Below, one piece after another: positions 1 through 5,646 of a DNA stretch of 5,646 nt. This DNA is from Bacteroidales bacterium (GTDB lineage: Bacteria; Bacteroidota; Bacteroidia; Bacteroidales; SMBSF77), in contig JAIOTT010000181.1 of NCBI GenBank assembly GCA_021106655.1, positions 1 to 5,646 of the forward strand, read 5' to 3'. The position numbers and the translations under genes are program-made. The notes beneath the pieces were generated by a model. The model had not been told where the DNA came from, did not search any database, and saw only the letters and a program-made list of their open reading frames with translations. Within the stretch, counting starts at the first letter, position 1; the number at the start of each line of letters is the position of its first letter.

Positions 1-2336
1 AACACAATTACCCTGGAATAATCTGTTCCTGTTGCTGAAATTGTAAGATGCTGAAATCTAATATATTCAGCTTCGGATAAAGAGATTACGTAATTATCCG
101 CAGCGTTAGGCGAGTATGCAAGGTGTACTGATGAGCTATCCATGAGTGTTGATTGAAAGGTAACAGTGTTAATTACTGATGCTCCCAAAATTTTCGGAAT
201 ATCAATTTGTTCATTATAAGAACCTGTATCAACATTAAAAATAACGGGGCCTTTAACACCGAGTATTATCAAATCATTAACTGCATCATTAAAGGAAATG
301 TAATCTTTAGTACCATCAGGATTGATATAATAGGTTCCCGCAAGTGCTTCAAGTATTGTACGATTCCCGGGAGGGCTGCTTAAGGTTGGTATCCTGCTTG
401 TGTCAGCAACAGTAACAGAATCGCAAACGGCATCAAGCACATCACCAGGTATAGCTGTAACAGAAATATTATATGCCAGCCAGAAATAGTTTGTATCTTC
501 AGCTAATGGTTGGTTACCGATAATAGTAAAATTGCCATTCGGTGCTGCAACAAGTCCAAAAGTATCCGTTGAAGCAAAAGTATTATTATTGCCGGTATAG
601 TATATAATTGCATCATTAATATCATTAGGATCAGTGGATCCTGATGTACTTAGAAGGAACTTTGTAATATTTACCGGATTAGTTGATGAGTTGGTAACAA
701 CTTTTATTCCAATAATCTCCTGGTCGTAAGCTCCCTGAATAGTAGAATCCGTATTATTCTGTGTGGCAGTTGAAGAAACATATGTCATGTCCGGTGGTTG
801 ATAAATATGTATGTCATCAAAGGCAAATCCATCCCAATTATTCCCCCATTGATTGGATCCAAACACTATTCTCAATTTCACATACGCTTCACCGGCCAGG
901 CTTGCCAGTGAATACGCTGCTGTTTCCCACATACCTGCATTTCCCGTCCATCCATCATTCGTTCCAAAATAGGCCAATGAAATGATCTGATCAGAATTAT
1001 ACCAATTATCGGGAAGAATTGGATTTGATATATACTGACCAAGTAGATTCCATGTAATACCATCTGTAGAATATTGTACTGCTGCCCCATGTTCCCAGTC
1101 GCCTGTCTCCATCCAAAGCTTAAACTCAAAAACAGGATTTGTTAGTGCGCTAAAATCAAGACAAGGACTTTCAACATAAGATCGTTCATTAGCATTATAA
1201 TCACCATCAAGGCCGGTAACCCAGGCATTCACACCTGAAGCAGCATAAGTAATAACATAACCATTTGGAGTTCCGTTAGCCCAGCTGGAATTGATCCCAT
1301 CCTGTATCCATCCTCCATCACCACCCTCAAAGTCCTCCAAATAAGGATATGAATTAATTAAAGGAAAATTCTTAACAACGATGCCTGCCAGTGTATCATT
1401 AAATGCAGCTTCGTCACCTGCAAGGTAAACAACAGCTGAACACTCATATGTTCCTAGTGAAGAAAAATCGGCTATTGCATTAAAAGTGTATGAAATTGTG
1501 TCACCCGGATTTATCGACTGGTTAACTATTTCAGTAATGAAGCTTGCTCCATCATCTACAGAGTAACTTAAATTATATGATGACTGTACTGCTGTTCCAT
1601 TATTTTTGATCTTAACTGTAACTGATTCACCGGAACTTAGATTACATCCACTTACAGGTGCCTCCCATGATACAACCCCCATATCATTTATAAGGTTCGA
1701 AGGCATGGTAAACTGCATATTGGGACGCATATCATATGTATTACCCCAGGGAGGATTATTTGAACATATACCTACACTTGGTCCGCCATATGTACTTTCA
1801 TAATATACAATAGTAGTGAAATAAGATGTATAACTTTGATAAAATATTGCATTGGAAGAAGTTGATGAATTCTCAAAACATGTTTCTATAACTATATTAC
1901 TGCTCCCATCCCAAATAAAGGGGTTTTGAAAAACATGTGTATTCCAGCCGGGTACATCAGTATAAGCAGTAGTAGAATAAACTGTTGTTAGTCCGGTCTC
2001 CCATAAAAACATCTCTGTCTGGCTTGTTGTCCCCATTTTTATCTCAAAATTATCTAAAGGAATTCCATTAACGTCCTTTACATAAAAAGCTAATGATAGT
2101 ATTGGCCCGGTACTCATACCGGAAGCTGTCAATTCAGTAGCCAGGAATAGGAACTGATGACGTGCACCATCCTCATAATTCCCATAAGGAGCAGGGTAGT
2201 CTCCAGGGTAATTTTCTTCAATCCCATTACCCATAGTATAAGGAACCTGGGCCAGAAGGAAATTTCCTGATAATAAAACAACAATTAAGAAAATGCTCGT
2301 AATTAAAACAGGGTTCTTTGTAATTTTTGTTTTCAT
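1..2336 (-). CDS. Large secreted multidomain surface protein, 5' part (C-terminus beyond left edge)
   Basis: An uninterrupted frame runs from an ATG at 2336 to the left edge, giving 778 codons with no stop. Residues 1-30 form a Sec signal peptide: basic MKTKITK, a hydrophobic stretch LITSIFLIVVLL, and likely cleavage near LLAQ. Segments, assigned by recognition rather than search, are: about 31-215, a Bacteroidota beta domain (APYGNYEDGARHQFL, GWNTHVFQNPFIWDG, MRPNMQFT); 217-318, a CARDB-like Ig fold (CNLSSGESVTVKIKNNGT); 325-513, a MAM/choice-of-anchor-J-like jelly roll (YPYLEDFEGG, YVESPCLDFSALTNP, WDGFAFDDIHI); 523-650, a BNR_assoc_N-like domain (TNYFWLAYNISVTA); and from about 661, the start of a parallel beta-helix (GTYYINPDGTKDY, YIRFQHLTISATG). 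Such proteins are usually cell-surface or released, and often end in a type IX sorting domain, which cannot be checked here. No catalytic residues are recognisable; an adhesive or binding role is inference. It is transcribed divergently from the sigma-54 regulator. The gene is certain, its function is not. Confidence 0.9.
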   Translation of the reverse strand, partial: MKTKITKNPVLITSIFLIVVLLSGNFLLAQVPYTMGNGIEENYPGDYPAPYGNYEDGARHQFLFLATELTASGMSTGPILSLAFYVKDVNGIPLDNFEIKMGTTSQTEMFLWETGLTTVYSTTAYTDVPGWNTHVFQNPFIWDGSSNIVIETCFENSSTSSNAIFYQSYTSYFTTIVYYESTYGGPSVGICSNNPPWGNTYDMRPNMQFTMPSNLINDMGVVSWEAPVSGCNLSSGESVTVKIKNNGTAVQSSYNLSYSVDDGASFITEIVNQSINPGDTISYTFNAIADFSSLGTYECSAVVYLAGDEAAFNDTLAGIVVKNFPLINSYPYLEDFEGGDGGWIQDGINSSWANGTPNGYVITYAASGVNAWVTGLDGDYNANERSYVESPCLDFSALTNPVFEFKLWMETGDWEHGAAVQYSTDGITWNLLGQYISNPILPDNWYNSDQIISLAYFGTNDGWTGNAGMWETAAYSLASLAGEAYVKLRIVFGSNQWGNNWDGFAFDDIHIYQPPDMTYVSSTATQNNTDSTIQGAYDQEIIGIKVVTNSSTNPVNITKFLLSTSGSTDPNDINDAIIYYTGNNNTFASTDTFGLVAAPNGNFTIIGNQPLAEDTNYFWLAYNISVTAIPGDVLDAVCDSVTVADTSRIPTLSSPPGNRTILEALAGTYYINPDGTKDYISFNDAVNDLIILGVKGPVIFNVDTGSYNEQIDIPKILGASVINTVTFQSTLMDSSSVHLAYSPNAADNYVISLSEAEYIRFQHLTISATGTDYSRVIV

Positions 2337-2427
2337 ACAAAATATTTTTAACAGTATTATCAAAAAGATTAATAGGATGGAGTTCTTATATTCATCCATA
2401 CATACATATATATTATCGAAGTATTTT

Positions 2428-2435
2428 CAAAATTA
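2428..2435 (-). promoter_or_regulatory. Weak candidate -7 box for the leftward secreted-protein gene
   Basis: Read on the minus strand this is TAATTTTG, which fits the Bacteroidota -7 consensus TAnnTTTG. It lies 91 bp from the ATG at 2336 and would leave a leader of roughly 85 nt. No TTG-type -33 element sits at the usual distance; the nearest CAAA on the plus strand (2469-2472) is too far away. In DNA this AT-rich a chance match is quite possible. Confidence 0.3.
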
Positions 2436-2534
2436 AAACGTAAATGTAATAAATAAAAGATGCTTAAACAAATTATATGAAATTATTTCACATGTGTTGC
2501 CATTTATTTTGAAACCGTAAAATAATCGTTAAAA

Positions 2535-2554
2535 TTGAGTACCTTTGCACTCAA
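2535..2554. repeat. Perfect 6-bp inverted repeat enclosing the operon -7 box (possible operator)
   Basis: TTGAGT (2535-2540) and ACTCAA (2549-2554) are exact reverse complements separated by 8 bp. The spacer plus the last base of the left arm make up the -7 box TACCTTTG. A protein bound here would compete directly with RNA polymerase, so an operator is a reasonable inference. The expected transcription start lies at or just after the right arm, so an RNA hairpin is less likely. A 6-bp inverted repeat with some spacer is not rare by chance in 250 bp; its position on the promoter is what makes it notable. Confidence 0.45.
2540..2547 (+). promoter_or_regulatory. Bacteroidota -7 promoter box for the regulator-lptE-secG operon
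   Basis: TACCTTTG followed by CA is an exact match to the primary-sigma -7 consensus TAnnTTTG. It sits 41 bp before the ATG at 2589, so transcription would start near 2552-2556 with a leader of about 35 nt. A TTTG at 2508-2511 resembles the -33 element, but the 28-bp gap is longer than usual. No GG-N10-GC sigma-54 promoter is aligned with it, so the operon seems to be read by the housekeeping sigma factor although its first gene encodes a sigma-54 activator. Confidence 0.65.
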
Positions 2555-2588
2555 CAAAAGATTCATTCTTTAAATTTGAATCATTATT

Positions 2589-3824
2589 ATGGATGTTCTG
2601 TCTATTAAACAACGCTTTGGCATTATCGGTAATTCAGCACTACTTGACAGGGCAATTGATATTGCTAGTCAGGTTGCTCCTACTGATATAACAGTGCTTA
2701 TTACAGGAGAAAGCGGAACAGGAAAAGAAGTATTTCCTAAGATCATTCATCATTTGAGTGCCAGAAAACATGGCTCTTATATTGCCGTTAATTGTGGAGC
2801 TATCCCTGAGGGGACTATTGATTCAGAATTATTTGGCCATGAGAAAGGTTCTTTTACAGGTGCACATGAAGCACGTAAAGGATATTTTGAAGTTGCCAAC
2901 GGAGGAACAATTTTTCTTGATGAAGTTGTTGAATTACCTCTTTCAACACAGGTAAGACTTTTAAGGGTTCTGGAATCGGGAGAATTTATGAAAGTTGGTT
3001 CATCCAAAGTCCTTAAAACTGATGTAAGAATAGTTGCAGCTACTAACTTTAACCTTCCTGATGCTATCAGAAGTGGTAAATTCAGGCAAGATCTTTATTA
3101 CCGTTTAAATACTGTCCCTATTTTTATCCCACCTCTTAAAGATAGAAAAGATGATATAGTATTGTTATTCAGGAAATTTTCCGCCGACTTTGCCGAGAAA
3201 TACCGCATGCCTCCTTTAGTTCTAGATGAAGAAGCAAAAAAATATCTTATGAATTTCAGGTGGAGAGGAAATATTAGGCAACTGAAAAACGTGACTGAAC
3301 AAATATCTATAATCGAAAGTGACAGGAATATCACTACAAAAATACTAACGAAATACCTGCCACAGGATCAGAATTCTGAACTACCTGTTCTATATAAGGG
3401 TAATTGCCCGCAAAATGAATTCTCGGAAAGAGATCTGTTATACAAAGTCCTTTTTGATATGAAAAAGGATGTTAATGACCTGAAGAAACTACTCCGAGAA
3501 ATAATCCGGGAAGAGAACATTCCTCCTAACATTCAAAAAGATAATCTTCAGCTGATTAACAATCTTTACAGTGATAAAAACCTGGATGTCCCTTCAGGCA
3601 AAGAAGACAAATATGAAATACAAGTTGAGCCTCAGGATACGATTAATGAGCCTGTTATTGATACTGAGATCATAGAAGAATCACTATCACTACAAAAGAA
3701 AGAAGTTGATCTTATTAAAAAAGCATTGGAAAAACATAAAGGGAAACGCAAAATGGCTGCACAGGAGTTGGGAATATCAGAACGAACTTTGTATAGGAAA
3801 ATTAAGGAGTACGATATAGGATAA
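2589..3824 (+). CDS. Sigma-54-dependent transcriptional activator (AAA+ and Fis-type HTH, no receiver domain)
   Basis: This 411-residue bacterial enhancer-binding protein would use ATP hydrolysis to open promoters held by RpoN-RNA polymerase. The AAA+ domain covers about residues 10-245: Walker A GESGTGKE (40-47), sigma-54 contact loop GSFTGA (87-92, Ser for the usual Ala of GAFTGA), Walker B GGTIFLDE (105-112), arginine-finger region FRQDLYYRLN (165-174) and sensor II WRGNIRQLKN (225-234, Arg where Pro is typical). A charged linker of about 110 residues follows, with a coiled-coil-like stretch near 281-310 (ERDLLYKVLFDMKKDVNDL). A Fis-type helix-turn-helix lies at 371-411 (KMAAQELGISERTLYRKI). 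There is no N-terminal receiver, GAF or PAS domain, so any signal must act through abundance, a partner or the linker. The ATG is the first in frame after the promoter and starts the conserved MDVLSIKQRFGIIG; no Shine-Dalgarno is present. It heads the lptE-secG operon. The family is certain; its target genes are unknown. Confidence 0.95.
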   Translation: MDVLSIKQRFGIIGNSALLDRAIDIASQVAPTDITVLITGESGTGKEVFPKIIHHLSARKHGSYIAVNCGAIPEGTIDSELFGHEKGSFTGAHEARKGYFEVANGGTIFLDEVVELPLSTQVRLLRVLESGEFMKVGSSKVLKTDVRIVAATNFNLPDAIRSGKFRQDLYYRLNTVPIFIPPLKDRKDDIVLLFRKFSADFAEKYRMPPLVLDEEAKKYLMNFRWRGNIRQLKNVTEQISIIESDRNITTKILTKYLPQDQNSELPVLYKGNCPQNEFSERDLLYKVLFDMKKDVNDLKKLLREIIREENIPPNIQKDNLQLINNLYSDKNLDVPSGKEDKYEIQVEPQDTINEPVIDTEIIEESLSLQKKEVDLIKKALEKHKGKRKMAAQELGISERTLYRKIKEYDIG

Positions 3825-3868
3825 AAGTACTTAGAGTGCCTTGAGTACTTAAAGTACTTAAAGTTGAT
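3824..3868. repeat. Degenerate 9-bp tandem repeat array between the regulator and lptE
   Basis: Starting on the last base of the regulator's stop codon, four 9-bp units stand in register: AAAGTACTT (3824-3832), AGAGTGCCT (3833-3841), TGAGTACTT (3842-3850) and AAAGTACTT (3851-3859), then a decayed fifth, AAAGTTGAT (3860-3868). Units 1 and 4 are identical. AGTACT is its own reverse complement, so AGTACTT-A-AAGTACT can fold back on itself. The array fills almost the whole 49-bp gap and stops five bases before the lptE ATG. Its role is unknown. It could come from replication slippage, belong to a dispersed repeat family, or affect translation or stability of the polycistronic RNA. Confidence 0.75.
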
Positions 3869-3873
3869 ATAGA

Positions 3874-4392
3874 ATGCAAAAGAAAATTGGTAATATAATA
3901 AGTATTTTGGGGGTTTGTGCTTTGATATTTGGGCTTACGAGTTGTGGGGTGTATTCTTTTACAGGTGCTTCGATTTCTCCGGAGGTTAAAACAATTTCTG
4001 TTAAATACTTCCCTAATAACGCTCCTCTGGTAAACTCCACATTAAGTCAGGAATTCACCCAGGCATTAAAAATGAAATTTACCGCTCAAACATCTCTTAT
4101 ACTTGTTGACCAATCAGGTGACTTGAATCTTGAAGGAGAAATTACAGGTTACTCAACAAGGCCTATAGCTATACAGGGCGATGAGACTGCTGCTCTTAAC
4201 CGCTTATCCATAACTGTGCGAGTAAGGTTTACAAATAATTTTGACGAGACTCAAAACTATGAAACTAATTTTACTCAATATCAGGATTATCCAAGTTCTT
4301 CAAGTTTATCAAGCGTTGAAGATGGACTCATTCTGGAAATTAACAAAGATCTTGTTGAGGATATATTTAATAAGGCAGTAGTCAATTGGTAA
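3874..4392 (+). CDS. lptE: LPS-assembly outer-membrane lipoprotein LptE
   Basis: LptE plugs the LptD beta-barrel and helps place lipopolysaccharide in the outer leaflet of the outer membrane. This 172-residue protein has a lipoprotein signal peptide: basic MQKK, a hydrophobic stretch from about 7 to 20, and lipobox LTSC with the acylated Cys at 24, followed by GVYSFTG. The mature part shows the family pattern as I know it from Bacteroidota: an early strand with SVKYFPN (43-49), NSTLSQEFTQALK near 54-66, then a later strand with RLSITVRVRF and a Tyr/Phe-rich stretch (NYETNFTQYQDY). It ends with a helix, EINKDLVEDIFNKAVVNW. The ATG at 3874 gives a complete signal peptide; there is no Shine-Dalgarno, as usual in the phylum. 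It is the second gene of the operon, 49 bp after the regulator. The partner gene lptD is not in the window. Confidence 0.88.
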   Translation: MQKKIGNIISILGVCALIFGLTSCGVYSFTGASISPEVKTISVKYFPNNAPLVNSTLSQEFTQALKMKFTAQTSLILVDQSGDLNLEGEITGYSTRPIAIQGDETAALNRLSITVRVRFTNNFDETQNYETNFTQYQDYPSSSSLSSVEDGLILEINKDLVEDIFNKAVVNW

Positions 4393-4410
4393 GCATTTAG
4401 TATGTTATAA

Positions 4411-4445
4411 TTAGTGAATTTTAGTGACTTTGTGCCTTGGTGGCA
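4411..4445. repeat. Degenerate GTG-centred repeat between lptE and the TPR-tail gene
   Basis: Four related blocks follow one another: TTAGTGAATT, TTAGTGACTT, TGTGCCTTG and GTGGCAG. The GTG cores are spaced 10, 8 and 8 bp apart. The third block shares the exact octamer GTGCCTTG (4432-4439) with the 9-bp array before lptE (3836-3843), so the two elements are probably related. It lies in the 71-bp gap after lptE and ends 18 bp before the next ATG. It has no reading frame of note and no strong hairpin. Its function is unknown. Confidence 0.5.
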
Positions 4446-4463
4446 GAAATGAAATCTTAAACA

Positions 4464-5030
4464 ATGACCCGTCGACAATTACTAAAATATATGGCTTCGC
4501 CTGAAACACTCAATGCTGATTCTGTTGTAAAACTTGAAAGCCTGAGGATGGAATATCCATTTTTTAGTACTGCGCAGATTCTCTATATGAAAAATCTTCA
4601 GAATATTAATGATAACAGATATGAAGAACAGATAAAGCTTGCTGCAACATATTCACCTGACAGGGGAAGATTAAAGGAATTGCTAAATAACCCAGAGTTA
4701 GTTAAAGCAAAAGATCAGAATATAGATTCCGGATCAAATACTACAACAAAACAAAAATCTTATATTGAGCTTATTGATGAATTTATCAGAGAAGAACCCA
4801 GCATCAGTAAACCTGATGAAAAGAGGCTGGCTGAAATCAATATCCCGAAGCAGGATGAGGCAAGTATATATGATGTTGCGACAGAAACTCTGGCTAAAAT
4901 TTATCTTAAGCAAGGGGATAAAAGCAAGGCAATAAAAATTTATAAGCAATTAATCTTGAAATTTCCGGAAAAAAGTAGTTACTTTGCAGCCCAAATTGAG
5001 AAAATTAAAAAAGAAAATATAAATAACTGA
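4464..5030 (+). CDS. Conserved Bacteroidota protein with C-terminal TPR-like repeat, function unknown
   Basis: This 188-residue protein has no signal peptide and no membrane segment, so it is probably cytoplasmic. Residues 1-80 are a helical region with MTRRQLLKYMASPETL, MEYPFFSTAQILYMKNL (29-45) and a helix ending PDRGRLKELLNN. A variable polar linker (about 80-98, rich in Asn, Thr and Lys) follows, then IELIDEFIREEPSISKPDE (101-119). One TPR-like helical pair sits at about 138-171 (ATETLAKIYLKQGDKSKAIKIY, then LKFPEKSSYF), with a basic last helix. I recognise this architecture as a hypothetical protein found next to lptE and secG in other Bacteroidota, but I know of no assigned function. 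A single TPR suggests protein binding, and its position suggests a link to envelope biogenesis; both are inference. The ATG at 4464 is chosen because it begins the conserved N-terminal helix and follows the repeat element. Confidence 0.82.
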   Translation: MTRRQLLKYMASPETLNADSVVKLESLRMEYPFFSTAQILYMKNLQNINDNRYEEQIKLAATYSPDRGRLKELLNNPELVKAKDQNIDSGSNTTTKQKSYIELIDEFIREEPSISKPDEKRLAEINIPKQDEASIYDVATETLAKIYLKQGDKSKAIKIYKQLILKFPEKSSYFAAQIEKIKKENINN

Positions 5031-5043
5031 TAAATTTTACACG

Positions 5044-5373
5044 ATGGGAACATATATCCTAATTTCCGTTTTAATCCTGATCACATGTATTTTGCTTGTG
5101 TTGGTTGTACTTGTGCAAAACTCTAAAGGAGGCGGATTAGCTTCTAACTTCTCTGGTTCAAACCAGTTTATGGGAGTAAGAAAAACTGCCGATTTCCTTG
5201 AAAAAACAACATGGACTCTAGCCATAGTCCTTCTGGCTCTCAGTATGATCTCTATTTTTGTCATTCCAAGAAATGCTAGTATTGAAATAACAGATACCGA
5301 ACTAAGAGAACAAATCGACAATTCTCAGACACTACCTGTTCAGGATTACCAAGCTCCTCCTACCCAGGAATAG
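5044..5373 (+). CDS. secG: Preprotein translocase subunit SecG
   Basis: SecG is the small inner-membrane subunit of SecYEG and stimulates SecA-driven export. This 109-residue protein has the family layout: membrane helix 1 at about residues 4-24, a conserved cytoplasmic loop with VLVQNSKGGGL (22-32) and QFMGVRKTADFLEKTTW (41-57), and membrane helix 2 at about 56-75. A polar tail rich in Glu, Gln and Pro follows (76-109), a common extension in Bacteroidota. Its length is normal for the family. The ATG lies 13 bp after the stop of the TPR-tail gene, so translation within one operon is very likely. No Shine-Dalgarno is present. It is the last gene of the operon; the next gene is convergent and 49 bp away. 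Confidence 0.95.
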   Translation: MGTYILISVLILITCILLVLVVLVQNSKGGGLASNFSGSNQFMGVRKTADFLEKTTWTLAIVLLALSMISIFVIPRNASIEITDTELREQIDNSQTLPVQDYQAPPTQE

Positions 5374-5422
5374 TTAAGCCCGGTTCTTCAATCAAAAACT
5401 TCTTTTGAATTTGCCATCCATT

Positions 5423-5646
5423 TTAGCGTTCATAGAAATGCATCTCCAGGATATATTCATAAGCTACAGGAGGAAACATGTATTGAATGTTCTTTTTCTT
5501 CTTTATGGCATTTCTTATAAAAGATGAGGATATCTCCATTATTCGCGCATTAACCATTTTCACATTGGGAGAATTCTTAAATTCGTCTCCATCACTGCCC
5601 GGACGGGGGTAAACATACAACTTCTACAATTATTGTAATTCCTTAC
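5423..5646 (-). CDS. nadD: Nicotinate-mononucleotide adenylyltransferase, C-terminal fragment (frame broken near right edge)
   Basis: NadD joins ATP and nicotinate mononucleotide to make nicotinate adenine dinucleotide in NAD synthesis. Reading leftward, about 65 codons are intact from 5620 to a TAA at 5423-5425. They show the C-terminal hallmarks: YVYPRPGSD, PNVKMVNARIMEISSSFIR (the ISS-x-FIR nucleotide-binding motif), NAIKKKKNIQYMFPP and the ending EYILEMHFYER. The N-terminal part with the HxGH motif would lie to the right, outside the window. In this frame a TAG occurs at 5624-5626, just before the point where the family continues. The neighbouring frame reads RNYNN (5630-5643), resembling the KNYEK-type segment expected there. 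The gene therefore seems interrupted by a small deletion or frameshift, or the sequence is unreliable near its end. Family confidence is high; integrity is unknown. Confidence 0.75.

Noticed and set aside
761..1803. Short open frames on the plus strand at 761-985 and 1606-1803, and on the minus strand at 878-1129
   Set aside because: All lie inside the long minus-strand secreted-protein gene. The 878-1129 frame is in a different minus-strand frame from that gene. None resembles a known protein.
2393..2408. Short CATA/CATC tetranucleotide run in the divergent intergenic region
   Set aside because: Only three CATA copies and one variant in AT-rich DNA. Too short to call a phase-variable microsatellite without population data.
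2535..2560. Sigma-54 type (-24/-12) promoter before the regulator gene
   Set aside because: TTTGCAC resembles a -12 element, but the bases where GG should stand, at the fixed spacing, are TT. The sequence fits the Bacteroidota -7 box instead.
2758..3334. Open frames overlapping the sigma-54 regulator on both strands
   Set aside because: They are shadows of a well-conserved AAA+ coding frame and have no start signals or recognisable protein features.
5037..5321. 94-codon minus-strand frame opposite secG
   Set aside because: It is fully antisense to a clear SecG gene and its composition follows from the complementary codons; no promoter or family resemblance is visible.
5392..5408. Possible bidirectional terminator between secG and nadD: TCAAAA, 5-nt loop, TTTTGA
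   Set aside because: The stem is only six pairs and nearly all A-T, with no clear run of T after it on either strand. Its position between convergent genes fits, but the structure is too weak to call.
1..5646. Mobile element, CRISPR array, tRNA or defence system
   Set aside because: No transposase-like frame, terminal inverted repeats, regularly spaced direct repeats with unique spacers, or cloverleaf-like sequence was seen. The 9-bp array has no spacers and is not CRISPR-like.

Overview
This AT-rich window looks like chromosomal DNA from a member of the Bacteroidota, probably an environmental Bacteroidales or Marinilabiliales-like organism. Four things point there. Gene starts lack Shine-Dalgarno sequences. 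A textbook Bacteroidota -7 box (TAnnTTTG) precedes the central operon. A long mosaic secreted protein of the kind exported by type IX secretion lies on the left. The gene order sigma-54 activator, LptE, small TPR-tail protein, SecG is one I recall from this phylum (from memory, not a search).

Layout: (1) 1-2336, minus strand: the first 778 codons of a large secreted multidomain protein whose C-terminus lies beyond the left edge. It has a signal peptide, an N-terminal Bacteroidota beta domain, a CARDB-like domain, a MAM/choice-of-anchor-J-like domain, a BNR_assoc_N-like domain and the start of a parallel beta-helix. (2) 2337-2588: a 252-bp divergent intergenic region carrying promoters. The best one, for the rightward operon, has its -7 box inside a perfect 6-bp inverted repeat. 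(3) 2589-5373, plus strand: a probable four-gene operon of a sigma-54-dependent AAA+ regulator, the LPS-transport lipoprotein LptE, a conserved TPR-tail protein and the translocase subunit SecG. Short degenerate repeats fill the gaps before lptE and before the TPR-tail gene. (4) 5423 to the right edge, minus strand: the C-terminal part of a NadD-like nicotinate-mononucleotide adenylyltransferase, convergent with secG, whose frame appears broken within about 25 bases of the window end.

The operon joins a regulator to two envelope-biogenesis functions: LPS delivery to the outer membrane (LptE) and Sec-dependent protein export (SecG). The leftward secreted protein would be a client of Sec and, if its unseen C-terminus carries the sorting domain, of type IX secretion. 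I see no CRISPR array, tRNA, rRNA, insertion sequence or defence system, and no clear sign of a new multi-gene system. The least explained elements are the intergenic 9-bp repeat array, its relative before the next gene, and the inverted repeat over the operon promoter.
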